Below, in pieces: positions 34,117-43,177 of a stretch of 64,000 nucleotides of DNA. Position 1 is the first letter of the stretch; each line of letters begins with the position of its first letter. The position numbers and the translations under genes were made by a program. Below the pieces are notes generated by a model. The model made no database searches and was not told the origin of the DNA. It saw nothing but the letters and a program-made list of their open reading frames with translations. The DNA comes from Streptomyces sp. Sge12 (GTDB lineage: Bacteria; Actinomycetota; Actinomycetes; Streptomycetales; Streptomycetaceae): positions 4,545,501-4,609,500 of the forward strand of contig NZ_CP020555.1 of assembly GCF_002080455.1 (NCBI RefSeq). The letters run 5' to 3'.

Positions 34117-37100
34117 ATGGCTGTGACGGTCACAAGGCCCGGGCGCATGTGGACTGGGGGGTTCATGAGATTGCTGCCGTCGGGCAGAAGACCGCAGATC
34201 AGACGTGGCGGAGGAAGAGTCCTCGCCTCGGGGGCCCTGTTGCTGGCCCTGCTGACCTCGCTCACCGGCCAGGCGGCCGGTACCGCACTTGCTGCACCGT
34301 CCGAACCGTCCGAACCGTCCGCCGCCGCCCCGGCCCGGCAGGGAGCCGCGACGAGCGCAGCGCCGGCCGCGAACGCGGGGCCGCAGGCGCCGCCCGCGGC
34401 GGATCCGAAAACGGGCGCCGAGGCCCAACGCGAGGCCCGGGTACGCGCGCTGGAGCAGAGCAAGGTCGCGGCCGCCTGCCCCACCGACCTGGCACCGCAA
34501 GCGGTCGTCAGCTGCGGAGTCGGCGCGGGCAAGAGCGTCACCTTCTCGCTCACGCTGCCGCAGCAGCAGGACCTGGTCCGCTACGACGCCGTCACGACCC
34601 AACTGCGCGTCACCGTCAAGCTGCTCGCGCCGGACGGCACCGAGGTCGGCTGCCGGGCCGTCGACGGCGTCCCCCACTGCCCCACGAGCCGGGCGGGGAC
34701 GTACAAGCTGCAGTTCACGAACCTCGAAGACCTGCCCAGCGACCTCTCGGTCTCGTACCTCGCGCTGCTCTCCGCCACCACCTGCAAGACCGTGGGCGCC
34801 GCCGACAGCAGGCTCGGCGCCCCGACGGTCTTCCAGGGACAGGTACCGCTCGCCTCGGCCGGTGACTGCTACACCCTGGCCCTGGCCCCGAACGACATGC
34901 TGCGCGCCTTCGCGGACACGGTCCACGTGTTCACGGGCGTCTATGACGGCGCCGGGAACAAGCTCTGCCACCAACAGGGCAGCAGCAACCTGGACTGCCG
35001 GCTCACGGGTGTGGCGCCCTTCCGGGTCGTCACCACGGCGACCAACGGCGTATCAGCCCCCCACCGGCTCACTTTCGCCCGGCTCTCCAAGCCGGAGGGG
35101 TGCCCGGTACTGGAGCCCCAGTCGTTCGGCACGGCCCCCGACCTGAGCTCCACGGTGCCCTGCCGGGTCCTGCGGGCCACGGAGTCCGCCCGGTACACCT
35201 TCGGTCCCGTCGTCCCCAAGGACCGCTACGCGCCCCTGGGGCAGTTGCTCACCTCCGGCGGGGCCTCGAAGCACGACGACTGCTGGCGCGGGTACTGCGA
35301 CCTGACACCCGGCGACTACACCTGGGCGAACACCACCCAGGTCCTGGACGCCTCCCCCTTCGGCATGGTGTTCCAGTCGGCCAAGGAGGTTCGCGGCTGC
35401 ACGGCGACCCACGACAACGGCATGGCGGCCGGGCCCGTCAAGGCCGTCTTCGGCGGTCCCGGGCAGCAGCTCTGCCTCACCCTGCCGACCGCCACCGGCA
35501 ACGGCGTGTACCTGCTCAACCCCTATGCCACGAACGGGCTCCACGCGGCGGTCCACGACGCGGCGGGCAGCCAGCAGTGCGAGTTGGACGGCCCGACCGG
35601 CGGCACGTACGTCTCCTGCCGCCTGACCGGCACCGCCCCGTTCCGGGTGGTGCTCAGCGGTAGCCCGGCCACGTCCGTCGATCTGACCATCCACCGCACC
35701 GGCGAGCACGCCGGCTGCACCGCATGGCCGCGCACCGGTTTCGACGGCGCCGCAGGTGTCCAGGTCGTCGCCGCGAGGCAGGCCTGCCTCAGCATCCCCG
35801 GCGACCAGCACTCCACCAGCGAGCTGATCGACTACGTCAACGCCGACCACCGGCGGGACGGCGAGATCCAGCTGGTCGACCCGTCGGGCACCGAGGTGTG
35901 CACGGCGAACGCACTTCCCAGCTGCCGGCTCGCGCCCGGTGTCCCGTACACCGCGATGCTGCGCAGCCGTCAGACGTACACCTACGAGCTGGCCCGGCGT
36001 GACGTCTCGTCCGCGGCTGCGTGCACGGCCACGACCTCGACGAAGGTCGGTGGCCCGGCCACTCCCGTCGCGCTCGGTTCGCCCCTGGACGCCCGATGCC
36101 TGCGGATCGGCGGCGCCGCGACCGACAAGTACTGGCTGGGCGACCGCATGCCCGGCCGGTACCTGACGAACGCCGCCTCCACCTGGCTCACGGTCGTCGA
36201 TGCGGAGGGCAGGCTGCTCTGCCAGCAGGCGAGCAGCGTCTCGTGCAAGGTGACCGGATCCACCTCGTACACGGCGGTCCTCACGCCCCACAACCATGCC
36301 GGACAGCCCCTCCGCAGCAGCGTTGACATCTGGAAGGTGGGCACGGCGAACGGCTGGGCGCCCGAGTGCACGGCCAACCCGATCTCCGTCGACGGCTTCG
36401 CGCTGCGCAACGGGGTGCTCTCCGAGACGTCGACCGCCCATTGCGCCGTCGTCGACATGCGGCCCGACGAGTCCTTCAACGTCACCGGCATCAGGAATCC
36501 TGCCGACACGGGGGCGCCCGCGCCCGTGCTGAGCCTGCACACCGGCCGCGAGTGGGGCACTGCGAACCCCCGGTACAACTGCACACAGCAGTGGGACCGG
36601 TTCAGTGCCGCATGCGGGGCGGACCGCGAGGCCGAACCCTCCCAGGCGCTCCTGATGCTGAGCGCCGGCCGGACCCCGACACCGGCCGTCTACAGCGTGC
36701 GGGCGGTGTGCGGCCGGTGCTCCGCCCCGGACATCGAGGCGCCGGCCTCGATCGGCCCCGACACCAGCGCGGTGAACACGCAGACCCAGGCCGTCGTCCG
36801 CGGTGCCTCGCTCACCATGAACACCCGGTTGAAGCTGGTCCGTGACGGGAGCGACAAGCAGCCGGTCCTGACCCCCGTCTCCGTCAGTGCGGACCGCACC
36901 GCGCTGACCGTCCAGGTGGACACCGGAGGCCTGGAGGCGGGCCAGTACGACGTGGTCCTCGACGGCGTCGGGTACACGGCGGGAGTGCCCTCCCAGGGCT
37001 ACCTCCCCAAGGCGTACACGGTCACCCCCGAGGACACCACGGGCAAGGGCAGGTTCGTGCCGATCGGTCCCTCCCGGTTCCTGGACACCCGTGAGGGTCT

Positions 37101-38157
37101 CGGGGCGCCGAAGGCACGCGTCGGGGCGGGTGGAGTGGTCACGCTCCAGGTCGCGGGCGTGAAGGGCGTACCGGCCACCGGGGTGACGGCAGTGGTCATG
37201 AACGTCACCGCCGTCAGCCCCACCGCGGCCGGGCACGTCATGGTGTATCCGAACGGCCGGCCCCAGCCCACCGTGTCGAACATCAACTTCAGTGCCGGGC
37301 AGATCGTGCCCAACCTCGTGACCGTCGCCGTCGTCAACGGCAAGGTCGACCTGCGCAACCACGCGGGCTCCGTCGACCTGGTCGCCGACGTCACCGGCTA
37401 CTACACGGACAAGGGCCCCGGATCCGCGCTGACCCCCCTCTCGCCGTCCAGGTTCCTGGACACCCGTGAGGGTCTCGGGGCGCCGAAGGCCCGCGTCGGG
37501 GCGGGTGGAGTGGTCACGCTCCAGGTCGCGGGCGTGAAGGGCGTACCGGCCACCGGGGTGACGGCAGTGGTCATGAACGTCACCGCCGTCAGCCCGACCG
37601 AGGCCGGGTTCGTCACCGTCTACCCCAACGGGCAAGCGGTTCCCGGGGTTTCGAACCTCAACTTCACCGCCGGGCAGATCGTCCCGAACCTGGTCACCGT
37701 CCCGGTGGTCAACGGGAAGGTCGACCTGCGCAACCACGCCGGCGCCGTGGACCTCGTCGCCGATGTCACCGGCTACTACTCGGCCACCGGATCCACCTTC
37801 TCCGCGGCCTCCCCGGTACGGCTCCTCGACACCCGCACCCCCATCGGCGGGCACCCCGCACCGGCGGCCGGCGGAGAGACCGTCGACCTCAAGGTGGCCG
37901 GCGTCGAGGGAGTGCCGACGACCGGCGTGACGGCCGTCGTCCTCAACGTCACCGTCACCGCACCCGCCTCGGACAGCTTCCTGACCGTCTACCCGCACGG
38001 AGTGGCGCGACCCCACGTGTCGAACCTCAACTTCCGCGGTGGGCAGACCGTTTCGAACCTCGTCATCGTCCCCGTCATCGACGGCCGGGTGAGCTTCCAC
38101 AGCCCGTACGGACCCGTCGACGTCATCGCGGATCTGAACGGCTGGTTCACCGGCTGA
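34117..38157 (+). CDS. Large secreted protein with three LDTR beta domains
   Basis: Up to 1346 residues. Starts at 34117, 34147 or 34165 are possible; the last (MRLLPSG) best fits the signal peptide VLASGALLLALLTSLTG. An Ala/Pro linker follows. Residues about 110-900 contain many evenly spaced Cys pairs (such as VAPFRVVTT, TCKTVG, HCPTSRAG) in repeated beta modules, probably disulfide-stapled. The C-terminal 370 residues are three modules starting RFLDTREGLGAPKAR, the same again, and RLLDTRTPIGG, each ending VDLVADVTGYY or like it. These domains are common in actinobacterial surface proteins. It is probably a surface or matrix protein. Confidence 0.85.
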   Translation: MAVTVTRPGRMWTGGFMRLLPSGRRPQIRRGGGRVLASGALLLALLTSLTGQAAGTALAAPSEPSEPSAAAPARQGAATSAAPAANAGPQAPPAADPKTGAEAQREARVRALEQSKVAAACPTDLAPQAVVSCGVGAGKSVTFSLTLPQQQDLVRYDAVTTQLRVTVKLLAPDGTEVGCRAVDGVPHCPTSRAGTYKLQFTNLEDLPSDLSVSYLALLSATTCKTVGAADSRLGAPTVFQGQVPLASAGDCYTLALAPNDMLRAFADTVHVFTGVYDGAGNKLCHQQGSSNLDCRLTGVAPFRVVTTATNGVSAPHRLTFARLSKPEGCPVLEPQSFGTAPDLSSTVPCRVLRATESARYTFGPVVPKDRYAPLGQLLTSGGASKHDDCWRGYCDLTPGDYTWANTTQVLDASPFGMVFQSAKEVRGCTATHDNGMAAGPVKAVFGGPGQQLCLTLPTATGNGVYLLNPYATNGLHAAVHDAAGSQQCELDGPTGGTYVSCRLTGTAPFRVVLSGSPATSVDLTIHRTGEHAGCTAWPRTGFDGAAGVQVVAARQACLSIPGDQHSTSELIDYVNADHRRDGEIQLVDPSGTEVCTANALPSCRLAPGVPYTAMLRSRQTYTYELARRDVSSAAACTATTSTKVGGPATPVALGSPLDARCLRIGGAATDKYWLGDRMPGRYLTNAASTWLTVVDAEGRLLCQQASSVSCKVTGSTSYTAVLTPHNHAGQPLRSSVDIWKVGTANGWAPECTANPISVDGFALRNGVLSETSTAHCAVVDMRPDESFNVTGIRNPADTGAPAPVLSLHTGREWGTANPRYNCTQQWDRFSAACGADREAEPSQALLMLSAGRTPTPAVYSVRAVCGRCSAPDIEAPASIGPDTSAVNTQTQAVVRGASLTMNTRLKLVRDGSDKQPVLTPVSVSADRTALTVQVDTGGLEAGQYDVVLDGVGYTAGVPSQGYLPKAYTVTPEDTTGKGRFVPIGPSRFLDTREGLGAPKARVGAGGVVTLQVAGVKGVPATGVTAVVMNVTAVSPTAAGHVMVYPNGRPQPTVSNINFSAGQIVPNLVTVAVVNGKVDLRNHAGSVDLVADVTGYYTDKGPGSALTPLSPSRFLDTREGLGAPKARVGAGGVVTLQVAGVKGVPATGVTAVVMNVTAVSPTEAGFVTVYPNGQAVPGVSNLNFTAGQIVPNLVTVPVVNGKVDLRNHAGAVDLVADVTGYYSATGSTFSAASPVRLLDTRTPIGGHPAPAAGGETVDLKVAGVEGVPTTGVTAVVLNVTVTAPASDSFLTVYPHGVARPHVSNLNFRGGQTVSNLVIVPVIDGRVSFHSPYGPVDVIADLNGWFTG
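37076..37595 (+). repeat. 145-bp near-identical duplication inside secreted protein gene
   Basis: 37076-37220 and 37451-37595 match with one difference visible (A or C in the GCACGC/GCCCGC position). The offset is 375 bp, exactly 125 codons. This shows recent duplication or gene conversion between the first two LDTR modules. Confidence 0.85.
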
Positions 38158-38168
38158 CCCGTGGCGGA

Positions 38169-38218
38169 ACGACGGAGGGGCCCGTCCGATCGATGGATCG
38201 GACGGGCCCCTCCGTCGT
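38169..38218. terminator. Strong bidirectional terminator
   Basis: Arms of 23 bp (38169-38191 and 38196-38218) pair perfectly around loop GATG; the stem top is CCGTCCGATC/GATCGGACGG. It separates the secreted repeat protein from the convergent hypothetical gene. Confidence 0.92.
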
Positions 38219-38232
38219 CGGCCGGCCGCCGT

Positions 38233-38802
38233 TCAGGGGCGCCAGCGGGGTGCCTCGTCGTCCGGGTTGTCGGGGCTGGCGAAGTGGAACGGAACGCCCA
38301 GGTGCCCGGCCAGGGCGGTGCCGGCGCGCGTGGCAGCGGCCGCCGAGGGGTGGAGGCCGCCGGTGTCCGCGCCGTCCAGGGCGCGCACCGCCGTGCCCCG
38401 GTAGACCGTGGCGAGGCACTTCTGCCCGACGGGCTCGTCCGCGAGGGCCAGCAGGTTCACGAACCAGTCGTGCACGGTGTCCCCGTCCCAGACCGCCTCG
38501 ATCGCCACCACCCGGCCCGGGACACCGTGGGCGAGAGCGGCGAGCGAGTCCAGGTCGAGCGGCGAGTCGGGCGTACGGGCCATCCGGTCGCCGTGGTGCT
38601 CGTAGCGCAGGTGCACGATCCGCTGCGCCGCGTGGAGCCCGACGCCCCGGGCGCGGCCGGCGTCCCACACCAGCCTGACCGCCTGCATGAAGCCGTCCTG
38701 GAGGACGTACCCGTCGACCTGCGTGCGGATGCCCGCCGGCAGCGCCGCCCACTGGTCCTCGATGCTCCGGTCCACGCCGCCGCCCGCCCCTCGGTTCGTC
38801 AT
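38233..38802 (-). CDS. Hypothetical protein, 189 residues
   Basis: A soluble protein with LPAGIRTQVDGYVLQDGFMQAVRLVWDAG and AGRARGVGLHAAQRIVHLRYEHHGDRM. No signal or membrane segment. The Asp/His content might suggest an enzyme, but no motif is diagnostic. ATG start. It is near the monooxygenase gene on the same strand, about 60 bases downstream of it, and the two may be co-transcribed. Confidence 0.7.
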   Translation of the reverse strand: MTNRGAGGGVDRSIEDQWAALPAGIRTQVDGYVLQDGFMQAVRLVWDAGRARGVGLHAAQRIVHLRYEHHGDRMARTPDSPLDLDSLAALAHGVPGRVVAIEAVWDGDTVHDWFVNLLALADEPVGQKCLATVYRGTAVRALDGADTGGLHPSAAAATRAGTALAGHLGVPFHFASPDNPDDEAPRWRP

Positions 38803-38865
38803 GGCGTCATGATCGGCAGGGTGGCGGCGCGCCGTCGAGGGGTTTTCGGGACCGACCCCGCCCGG

Positions 38866-39726
38866 TCAGAGGTACTGGGCGAACTGGTCCAGGGTGCGCA
38901 GGACTTCGGGCTTCGACGCAGAGGGCAGTTGGAGGACGACCTCCTCGATGCCGAGATCGGCGTAGTGGCTCATCTTGCCGGGGGAGGGCTGCACGGCGTA
39001 CGGAACCACCTGGAGGGACTTCGGGTCCCGCCCGGCCGTCTCCCAGACCTGGCGCAGCACCGGCAGGGACTCCGTGAGGCCGCCGCCGCCGATCGGCAGC
39101 CAGCCGTCGGCGTGGTCGGCGATGGCGGCGAAGAGCTTCGGGCCGGCCGCACCGCCGATCAAGGTGCGCGGGCCGTACAGCGGTGCGCCGGGGCCGAGTT
39201 CGCGCGGGGCCTGGACCGGCTTGGGGTGGGCCGTGCTGGCCTGGACGGAGCAGTACTGGCCGACGTACGCCGTGGGTTCGGGGGACCACAGGGCGCGCAT
39301 CAGCGCCATCCGGTCGCGGACCAGGTCGCGGCGGGTGCGCCACTCGACACCGTGGTCGGCGGCCTCTTCGACGTTCCAGCCGTAGCCGATGCCGAGGGTG
39401 AAACGGCCGTGGGAGAGGTGGTCCAGGGTGGCGACCTGCTTGGCGAGGTCGATCGGGTCGTGCTGGGCGACGAGGGTGATGCCGGTGCCGAGGTGCAGCC
39501 GCTCGGTGACGGCGGCGGCCTGGCCGAGGGCGACGAACGGGTCGAGGGTGCGCCCGTACATCTCGGGGAGTTCGCCGCCCATGGGGGCGGCGGTGTCGCG
39601 GGAGACCGGGATGTGGGTGTGTTCGGGGAGGTAGAGGCCGGAGAAGCCGCGCTCCTCCAGGCTGTGGGCCAGCCGGACGGGGGAGATGGTGCGGTCGGTG
39701 AGGAAGATGGTCGTGGCGATCCGCAT
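38866..39726 (-). CDS. Luciferase-like F420-type oxidoreductase (third)
   Basis: A 286-residue enzyme from the ATG at 39726 (MRIATTIFLTD); a GTG four codons upstream is less well placed after the GGAGG. Signatures: GFSGLYLPEHTHIP, TLDHLSHGRFTLGIGYGWNVEEAADHGVEW, and GPRTLIGGAAGPKLFAAIADHADGWLP. The pattern matches F420-dependent actinobacterial members. Unlike the two at 18.8 and 20.6 kb it lacks an upstream CTGACG palindrome. Confidence 0.86.
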   Translation of the reverse strand: MRIATTIFLTDRTISPVRLAHSLEERGFSGLYLPEHTHIPVSRDTAAPMGGELPEMYGRTLDPFVALGQAAAVTERLHLGTGITLVAQHDPIDLAKQVATLDHLSHGRFTLGIGYGWNVEEAADHGVEWRTRRDLVRDRMALMRALWSPEPTAYVGQYCSVQASTAHPKPVQAPRELGPGAPLYGPRTLIGGAAGPKLFAAIADHADGWLPIGGGGLTESLPVLRQVWETAGRDPKSLQVVPYAVQPSPGKMSHYADLGIEEVVLQLPSASKPEVLRTLDQFAQYL

Positions 39727-39815
39727 GGGCTCTGGCACCTCCGAGACGTGGGACCCGCCACGGTACGGGCTGGCCCCCCGAATGTTGAGGGGGCGTCAGG
39801 TGCCGGGGGCGCGGA

Positions 39816-41747
39816 TCAGCCGCGCGGGTAGCGGGCCAGCCAGCCCGGGGAGGAGGCCGTCGGATTGTGCAGGGTCGGCCCCTGCGTCAGCTCCAGGGCG
39901 AAGTCGTCGGAGATCTCCAGCAGGGCGGCCCGGCCTTCGAGCTCGGCGAGCCAGGCGGCCGGGAGGGCCGTCTCGCCGTGCAGGGCGCCGAGCAGGGCCC
40001 CGCACAGGGCGCCGGCGGCGATGGAGTCGCCGCCGTGGTTGACGGCGAGGCGCAGGCCCTGCGGGACGTCCTCGGCGACGAGGGCGCAGTACACGGCGAC
40101 GGCGAGGGTGGCGGCGGCGTCCTCGGGCCCGTCGGGCTCGTCGCCGCCGTCGGACGAGAGGGCTTCGACGGCCTCGGGCCCGGGGACGCCGTGGGTGACC
40201 GCGGCCAGGGCGCGCTGCAGGGCGTCCGTGACGGGCTGGTGGCCGGGCCGGGCGCCCAGCAGGCCCAGCGCGCGCTGGACGGCGGAGTCGAGGGAATCGC
40301 CCCGGATCAGGCCGTGGACGATGACGGCGACGGCTCCGGCGGAAAGCCCGGCGGTGGGGTGGCCGTGGCTCTGCGCGGCGCACTCGACGGACAGCTGGAG
40401 GACGAGGGACGGCTCCCAGCCGACCAGCAGCCCGAAGGGAGCCGAGCGGGTGGCGGCGGCCGCGTCCCGGGCGGTGGGGTTCTTCGGCTGGTCGAGGGTG
40501 CCGATGACGTCGTCGGCGAAACCCGTCAGGCAGGCGCGGTGCGGGGCGCGGCGGGCGTAGAGCCATTCCTCCTGCGCGAGCCAGCCGTTGTCCTTGCGGC
40601 GCTCGTCGGGGCCCCAGTCGTGCTGGGTGGCCGCCCAGCGCAGGTACGCGTGGTGGAGGTCGGTGGGCGGGTGCCAGGCGCCGGTGTCGCGGCGTACGTG
40701 GGCCCGTATCAGCCCGTCCACGGTGAAGAGGGTGAGCTGGGTGGCGGCGGTGACCCGGCCGCGGCGTCCGAGGGCGGAGGCCGGTGCGGTCAGGCCGTCC
40801 GGGCCGTGGGCTTCGCGCAGGGCGCCGAGGGTGAGGCCGGCGGCGGGCGCGCCGAGGGCGTCGCCGAGGGCGGAACCGAGGAGCGTGCCGCGGACACGAC
40901 TGCGGAAGTCCTGCTGCTCGACGCGCCCCCAGAGGCCGGTGGCGATGCCCCGGCCGAGCGTACGGTTCGCCCCGGCGGGTGCAGGGCCGCTGCCCACCGA
41001 GCTGCCGCCCGGTCCCGCGCTACCCGCGGGTGCATGCCCGCCCCCCGGGCTCCCGCCCGGGCCGGAGCCGTGGGCGCTGCCCGCCGGGCTGTGCAGAGGC
41101 GCGGCGGGGCCTCCGCCCGCCGGGCTGTGCGCGCCCACCGGGCTTGCGCCCGGGCCCGAGGCTCCTGCCGGGCCGGGAGCGTGCGCGGCGAGGCCGCTGC
41201 CCATCGGGCTTGCGCCCGGGCCCGAGGCTCCTGCCGGGGCGGGGACGGCGGGGCCGTGCGGGGGTGCGGCGTGCCCGCCGCCCACCGGGCTTCCGCCCGA
41301 GCCGGGGGTGTGCGCGCCCACCGGGCTTCCGCCAGGGCCGGAGCCGTGGGCGCTGCCCGCCGGGCTGTGCAGAGGCGCGGCAGGGCCTCTACCCGCCGGG
41401 CTTCCGCCCGAGCCGGGTGTGTGCCCACCTGCCTGGCCGTGGACGTTCGCGGGGGCCGCGCCCGCGCCGCCTTCGGCGAGCCCGCCCAATGGGCTCCCGC
41501 CCGGGCCGGAGGCCCCCGCCGGGGTGGGGCCGAGGACGTGCGCGGGGACGGCGGGGCCGCTGGCCATCGTGCTTCCGGCCGGGCCGGAGCCGTGGGTGCT
41601 GCCCGCCGGGCTTCGGCTCTGGAGCGGGGTGTCGACCGGGGGCGTACCGGTGACGCCGCCCGTGTGGGGGTTCGCCGGGCTTTCGGCCGCCGGGGGCGTG
41701 GGGCCCGGCGGGTCCGGGGTGTTGCCCATGTGGTTCGTGCCGTTCAC
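39816..41747 (-). CDS. ADP-ribosylglycohydrolase-like protein with long repeat arm, probable pseudoenzyme
   Basis: 643 residues. Residues 1-270 are disordered Gly/Ser/Pro/Ala repeats with recurring units such as GSAHGSGPGGSP, AGASGPGASP and HTPGSGGSP. The folded part begins FRSRVRGTLLGSALGDALGAP, the family's N-terminal motif. The next metal motif, normally TDDT, reads VTAATQLTLFT, and the final GGDTD motif reads NHGGDSIAAGALCG, so several Mg2+-binding Asp are absent. Hydrolysis of ADP-ribose links is therefore doubtful; it may bind ADP-ribosylated targets. The start is GTG at 41747 or ATG at 41729. Confidence 0.82.
   Translation of the reverse strand: MNGTNHMGNTPDPPGPTPPAAESPANPHTGGVTGTPPVDTPLQSRSPAGSTHGSGPAGSTMASGPAVPAHVLGPTPAGASGPGGSPLGGLAEGGAGAAPANVHGQAGGHTPGSGGSPAGRGPAAPLHSPAGSAHGSGPGGSPVGAHTPGSGGSPVGGGHAAPPHGPAVPAPAGASGPGASPMGSGLAAHAPGPAGASGPGASPVGAHSPAGGGPAAPLHSPAGSAHGSGPGGSPGGGHAPAGSAGPGGSSVGSGPAPAGANRTLGRGIATGLWGRVEQQDFRSRVRGTLLGSALGDALGAPAAGLTLGALREAHGPDGLTAPASALGRRGRVTAATQLTLFTVDGLIRAHVRRDTGAWHPPTDLHHAYLRWAATQHDWGPDERRKDNGWLAQEEWLYARRAPHRACLTGFADDVIGTLDQPKNPTARDAAAATRSAPFGLLVGWEPSLVLQLSVECAAQSHGHPTAGLSAGAVAVIVHGLIRGDSLDSAVQRALGLLGARPGHQPVTDALQRALAAVTHGVPGPEAVEALSSDGGDEPDGPEDAAATLAVAVYCALVAEDVPQGLRLAVNHGGDSIAAGALCGALLGALHGETALPAAWLAELEGRAALLEISDDFALELTQGPTLHNPTASSPGWLARYPRG
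40979..41660 (-). repeat. Low-complexity GC-rich repeats in ADP-ribosylglycohydrolase arm
   Basis: Related 27-60-bp blocks recur (GGGCCGGAGCCGTGGGCGCT, CCGGGCTTCCGCCCGAGCCG and others), encoding the Gly/Ser/Pro arm. Copies differ slightly, which points to expansion by unequal recombination or slippage. Confidence 0.75.
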
Positions 41748-42025
41748 TTCGCCCGCCCCCCGCTGGCTCGTCAGGTCGTCCCTTCGATGCCCGGCGCCCT
41801 ACCCGTACACGCCGCGCACGCGAACCCGCACTGTAGTGGACACGATCGGTCGAATCCGGAAGCGGTCGGCCAAGGGGCCTGTAAGTGAGCGGAGATCGGC
41901 CAGAATCCGAACACTTCCGGCCGCCACCTGGAAGGTGGCACGTTTTGCCAGTCGCCTTCGAGCCGGTCGTTTTCGGTCACACCTCGTTCATTCGGCGTTC
42001 TCCCCGGCCGCCCAGCCTCGGAGCC

Positions 42026-43108
42026 ATGAAGAAGGCCCTCCTCGCCGCGACCGTCGTCGCCTCCGCGCTCACCGCTTCCCTCGTCGCCGCCCCGCTCGCC
42101 TCGGCCTCCGGCCGCGACGGCAGCGACGGCCGCGACGGCCGCGACCGTTCCGCCGTCCCGTTCACCGAAGCCACCGTCACCGCCGGAGCCGACGGCTCCT
42201 TCACCCTCCGGTGGAAGGCCCGCGGCACCGACCGGGTCGAGATCCGGGCGAACGGCAAGGTCGTCGCCAAGGGCGGGGCCCAGGGCCGGGCCGTGGTCAC
42301 GGGTCTGCCCGCCGCCGACCGCCAGTGGTTCGACTTCACGCCGCAGCGCGGCCAGGGCCTGCGCCTCGCCGACCGGCTGATCAGGCTCGACGGCACCGCC
42401 AACTTCCGCGACGCCGGCGGCTACCGCACCAGCACCGGCCAGTGGGTCAGGATGGGCGAGGTCTACCGCTCCGACGCCCTCGACAAGCTGACCGAGAACG
42501 ACCTGGCCAAGCTCCAGCGCCTGCGCATCAAGACGGTCTTCGACCTCCGCATGGAGGACGAGCGCACCAAGGACGCCGACAAGGTCCCCGCAGGCGCCAC
42601 ATACGTCGTCGCCGACGTCTTCGCCGGATCCGGTTCCTTCCGGGCCATGCCCCGCACCCCCGACGAGGCCGTCAAGGCCATGGTCGACGCCGAGCGGGCG
42701 ATGGTCTCCGGCGCCGGCGGCAAGAAGGCGTACACCCAGGTCTTCGAAGGCATCGAGCGCGACCGCAGCCGCTCCGTCCTCTTCCACTGCACCGCCGGCA
42801 AGGACCGCACCGGCTGGGCCAATGCCGCCCTGCTCACCGCCCTCGGTGTGCCGCGCGCGACCGTCGAGGCCGACTACCTGGCCAGCAACGACTACCGCAA
42901 GGCCGCCAACGACGCGATCCTCGCCCACCTGCCCGCCCAGCAGGCCGCCGTCTACAAGCCGATGCTCGACGTGCGCCCCGAGTACCTCAATGCGGGATAC
43001 GACGAGGTCAAGGCCACGTACGGCTCCTTCGACCGCTACCTCGAGGACGGGCTGGGCATCGACTCCCGCGAGCTGAAGCAGCTCAAGAAGGACCTGCTCG
43101 TCGGCTGA
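42026..43108 (+). CDS. Secreted tyrosine/lipid phosphatase (dual-specificity-like)
   Basis: 360 residues from the ATG at 42026 (MKKALLAATVVASALTASLVAAPL, a clear signal peptide); a longer frame upstream lacks it. A short Ig-like beta domain (FTEATVTAGADGSFTLRWK) precedes the phosphatase domain, which has LDGTANFRDAGGYRT, VYRSDALDKLTENDLAKL and P-loop FHCTAGKDRTGWA with Cys255. The CxxGKDR form is typical of PtpB-type secreted phosphatases acting on phosphotyrosine or phosphoinositides. It acts outside the cell or at the surface. Confidence 0.9.
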   Translation: MKKALLAATVVASALTASLVAAPLASASGRDGSDGRDGRDRSAVPFTEATVTAGADGSFTLRWKARGTDRVEIRANGKVVAKGGAQGRAVVTGLPAADRQWFDFTPQRGQGLRLADRLIRLDGTANFRDAGGYRTSTGQWVRMGEVYRSDALDKLTENDLAKLQRLRIKTVFDLRMEDERTKDADKVPAGATYVVADVFAGSGSFRAMPRTPDEAVKAMVDAERAMVSGAGGKKAYTQVFEGIERDRSRSVLFHCTAGKDRTGWANAALLTALGVPRATVEADYLASNDYRKAANDAILAHLPAQQAAVYKPMLDVRPEYLNAGYDEVKATYGSFDRYLEDGLGIDSRELKQLKKDLLVG

Positions 43109-43177
43109 CCCGGGCGCGCACCCGCCGCCACGGAGGGGGCCGTGCCGTCGGCTCCCCTCCGCTCACGCCCCGCCGGC

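Noticed and set aside
40979..41660. CRISPR-like regularity of the GC-rich repeats
   Set aside because: Units vary in length and sequence, have no unique spacers, and lie in a coding frame; no cas gene is present.
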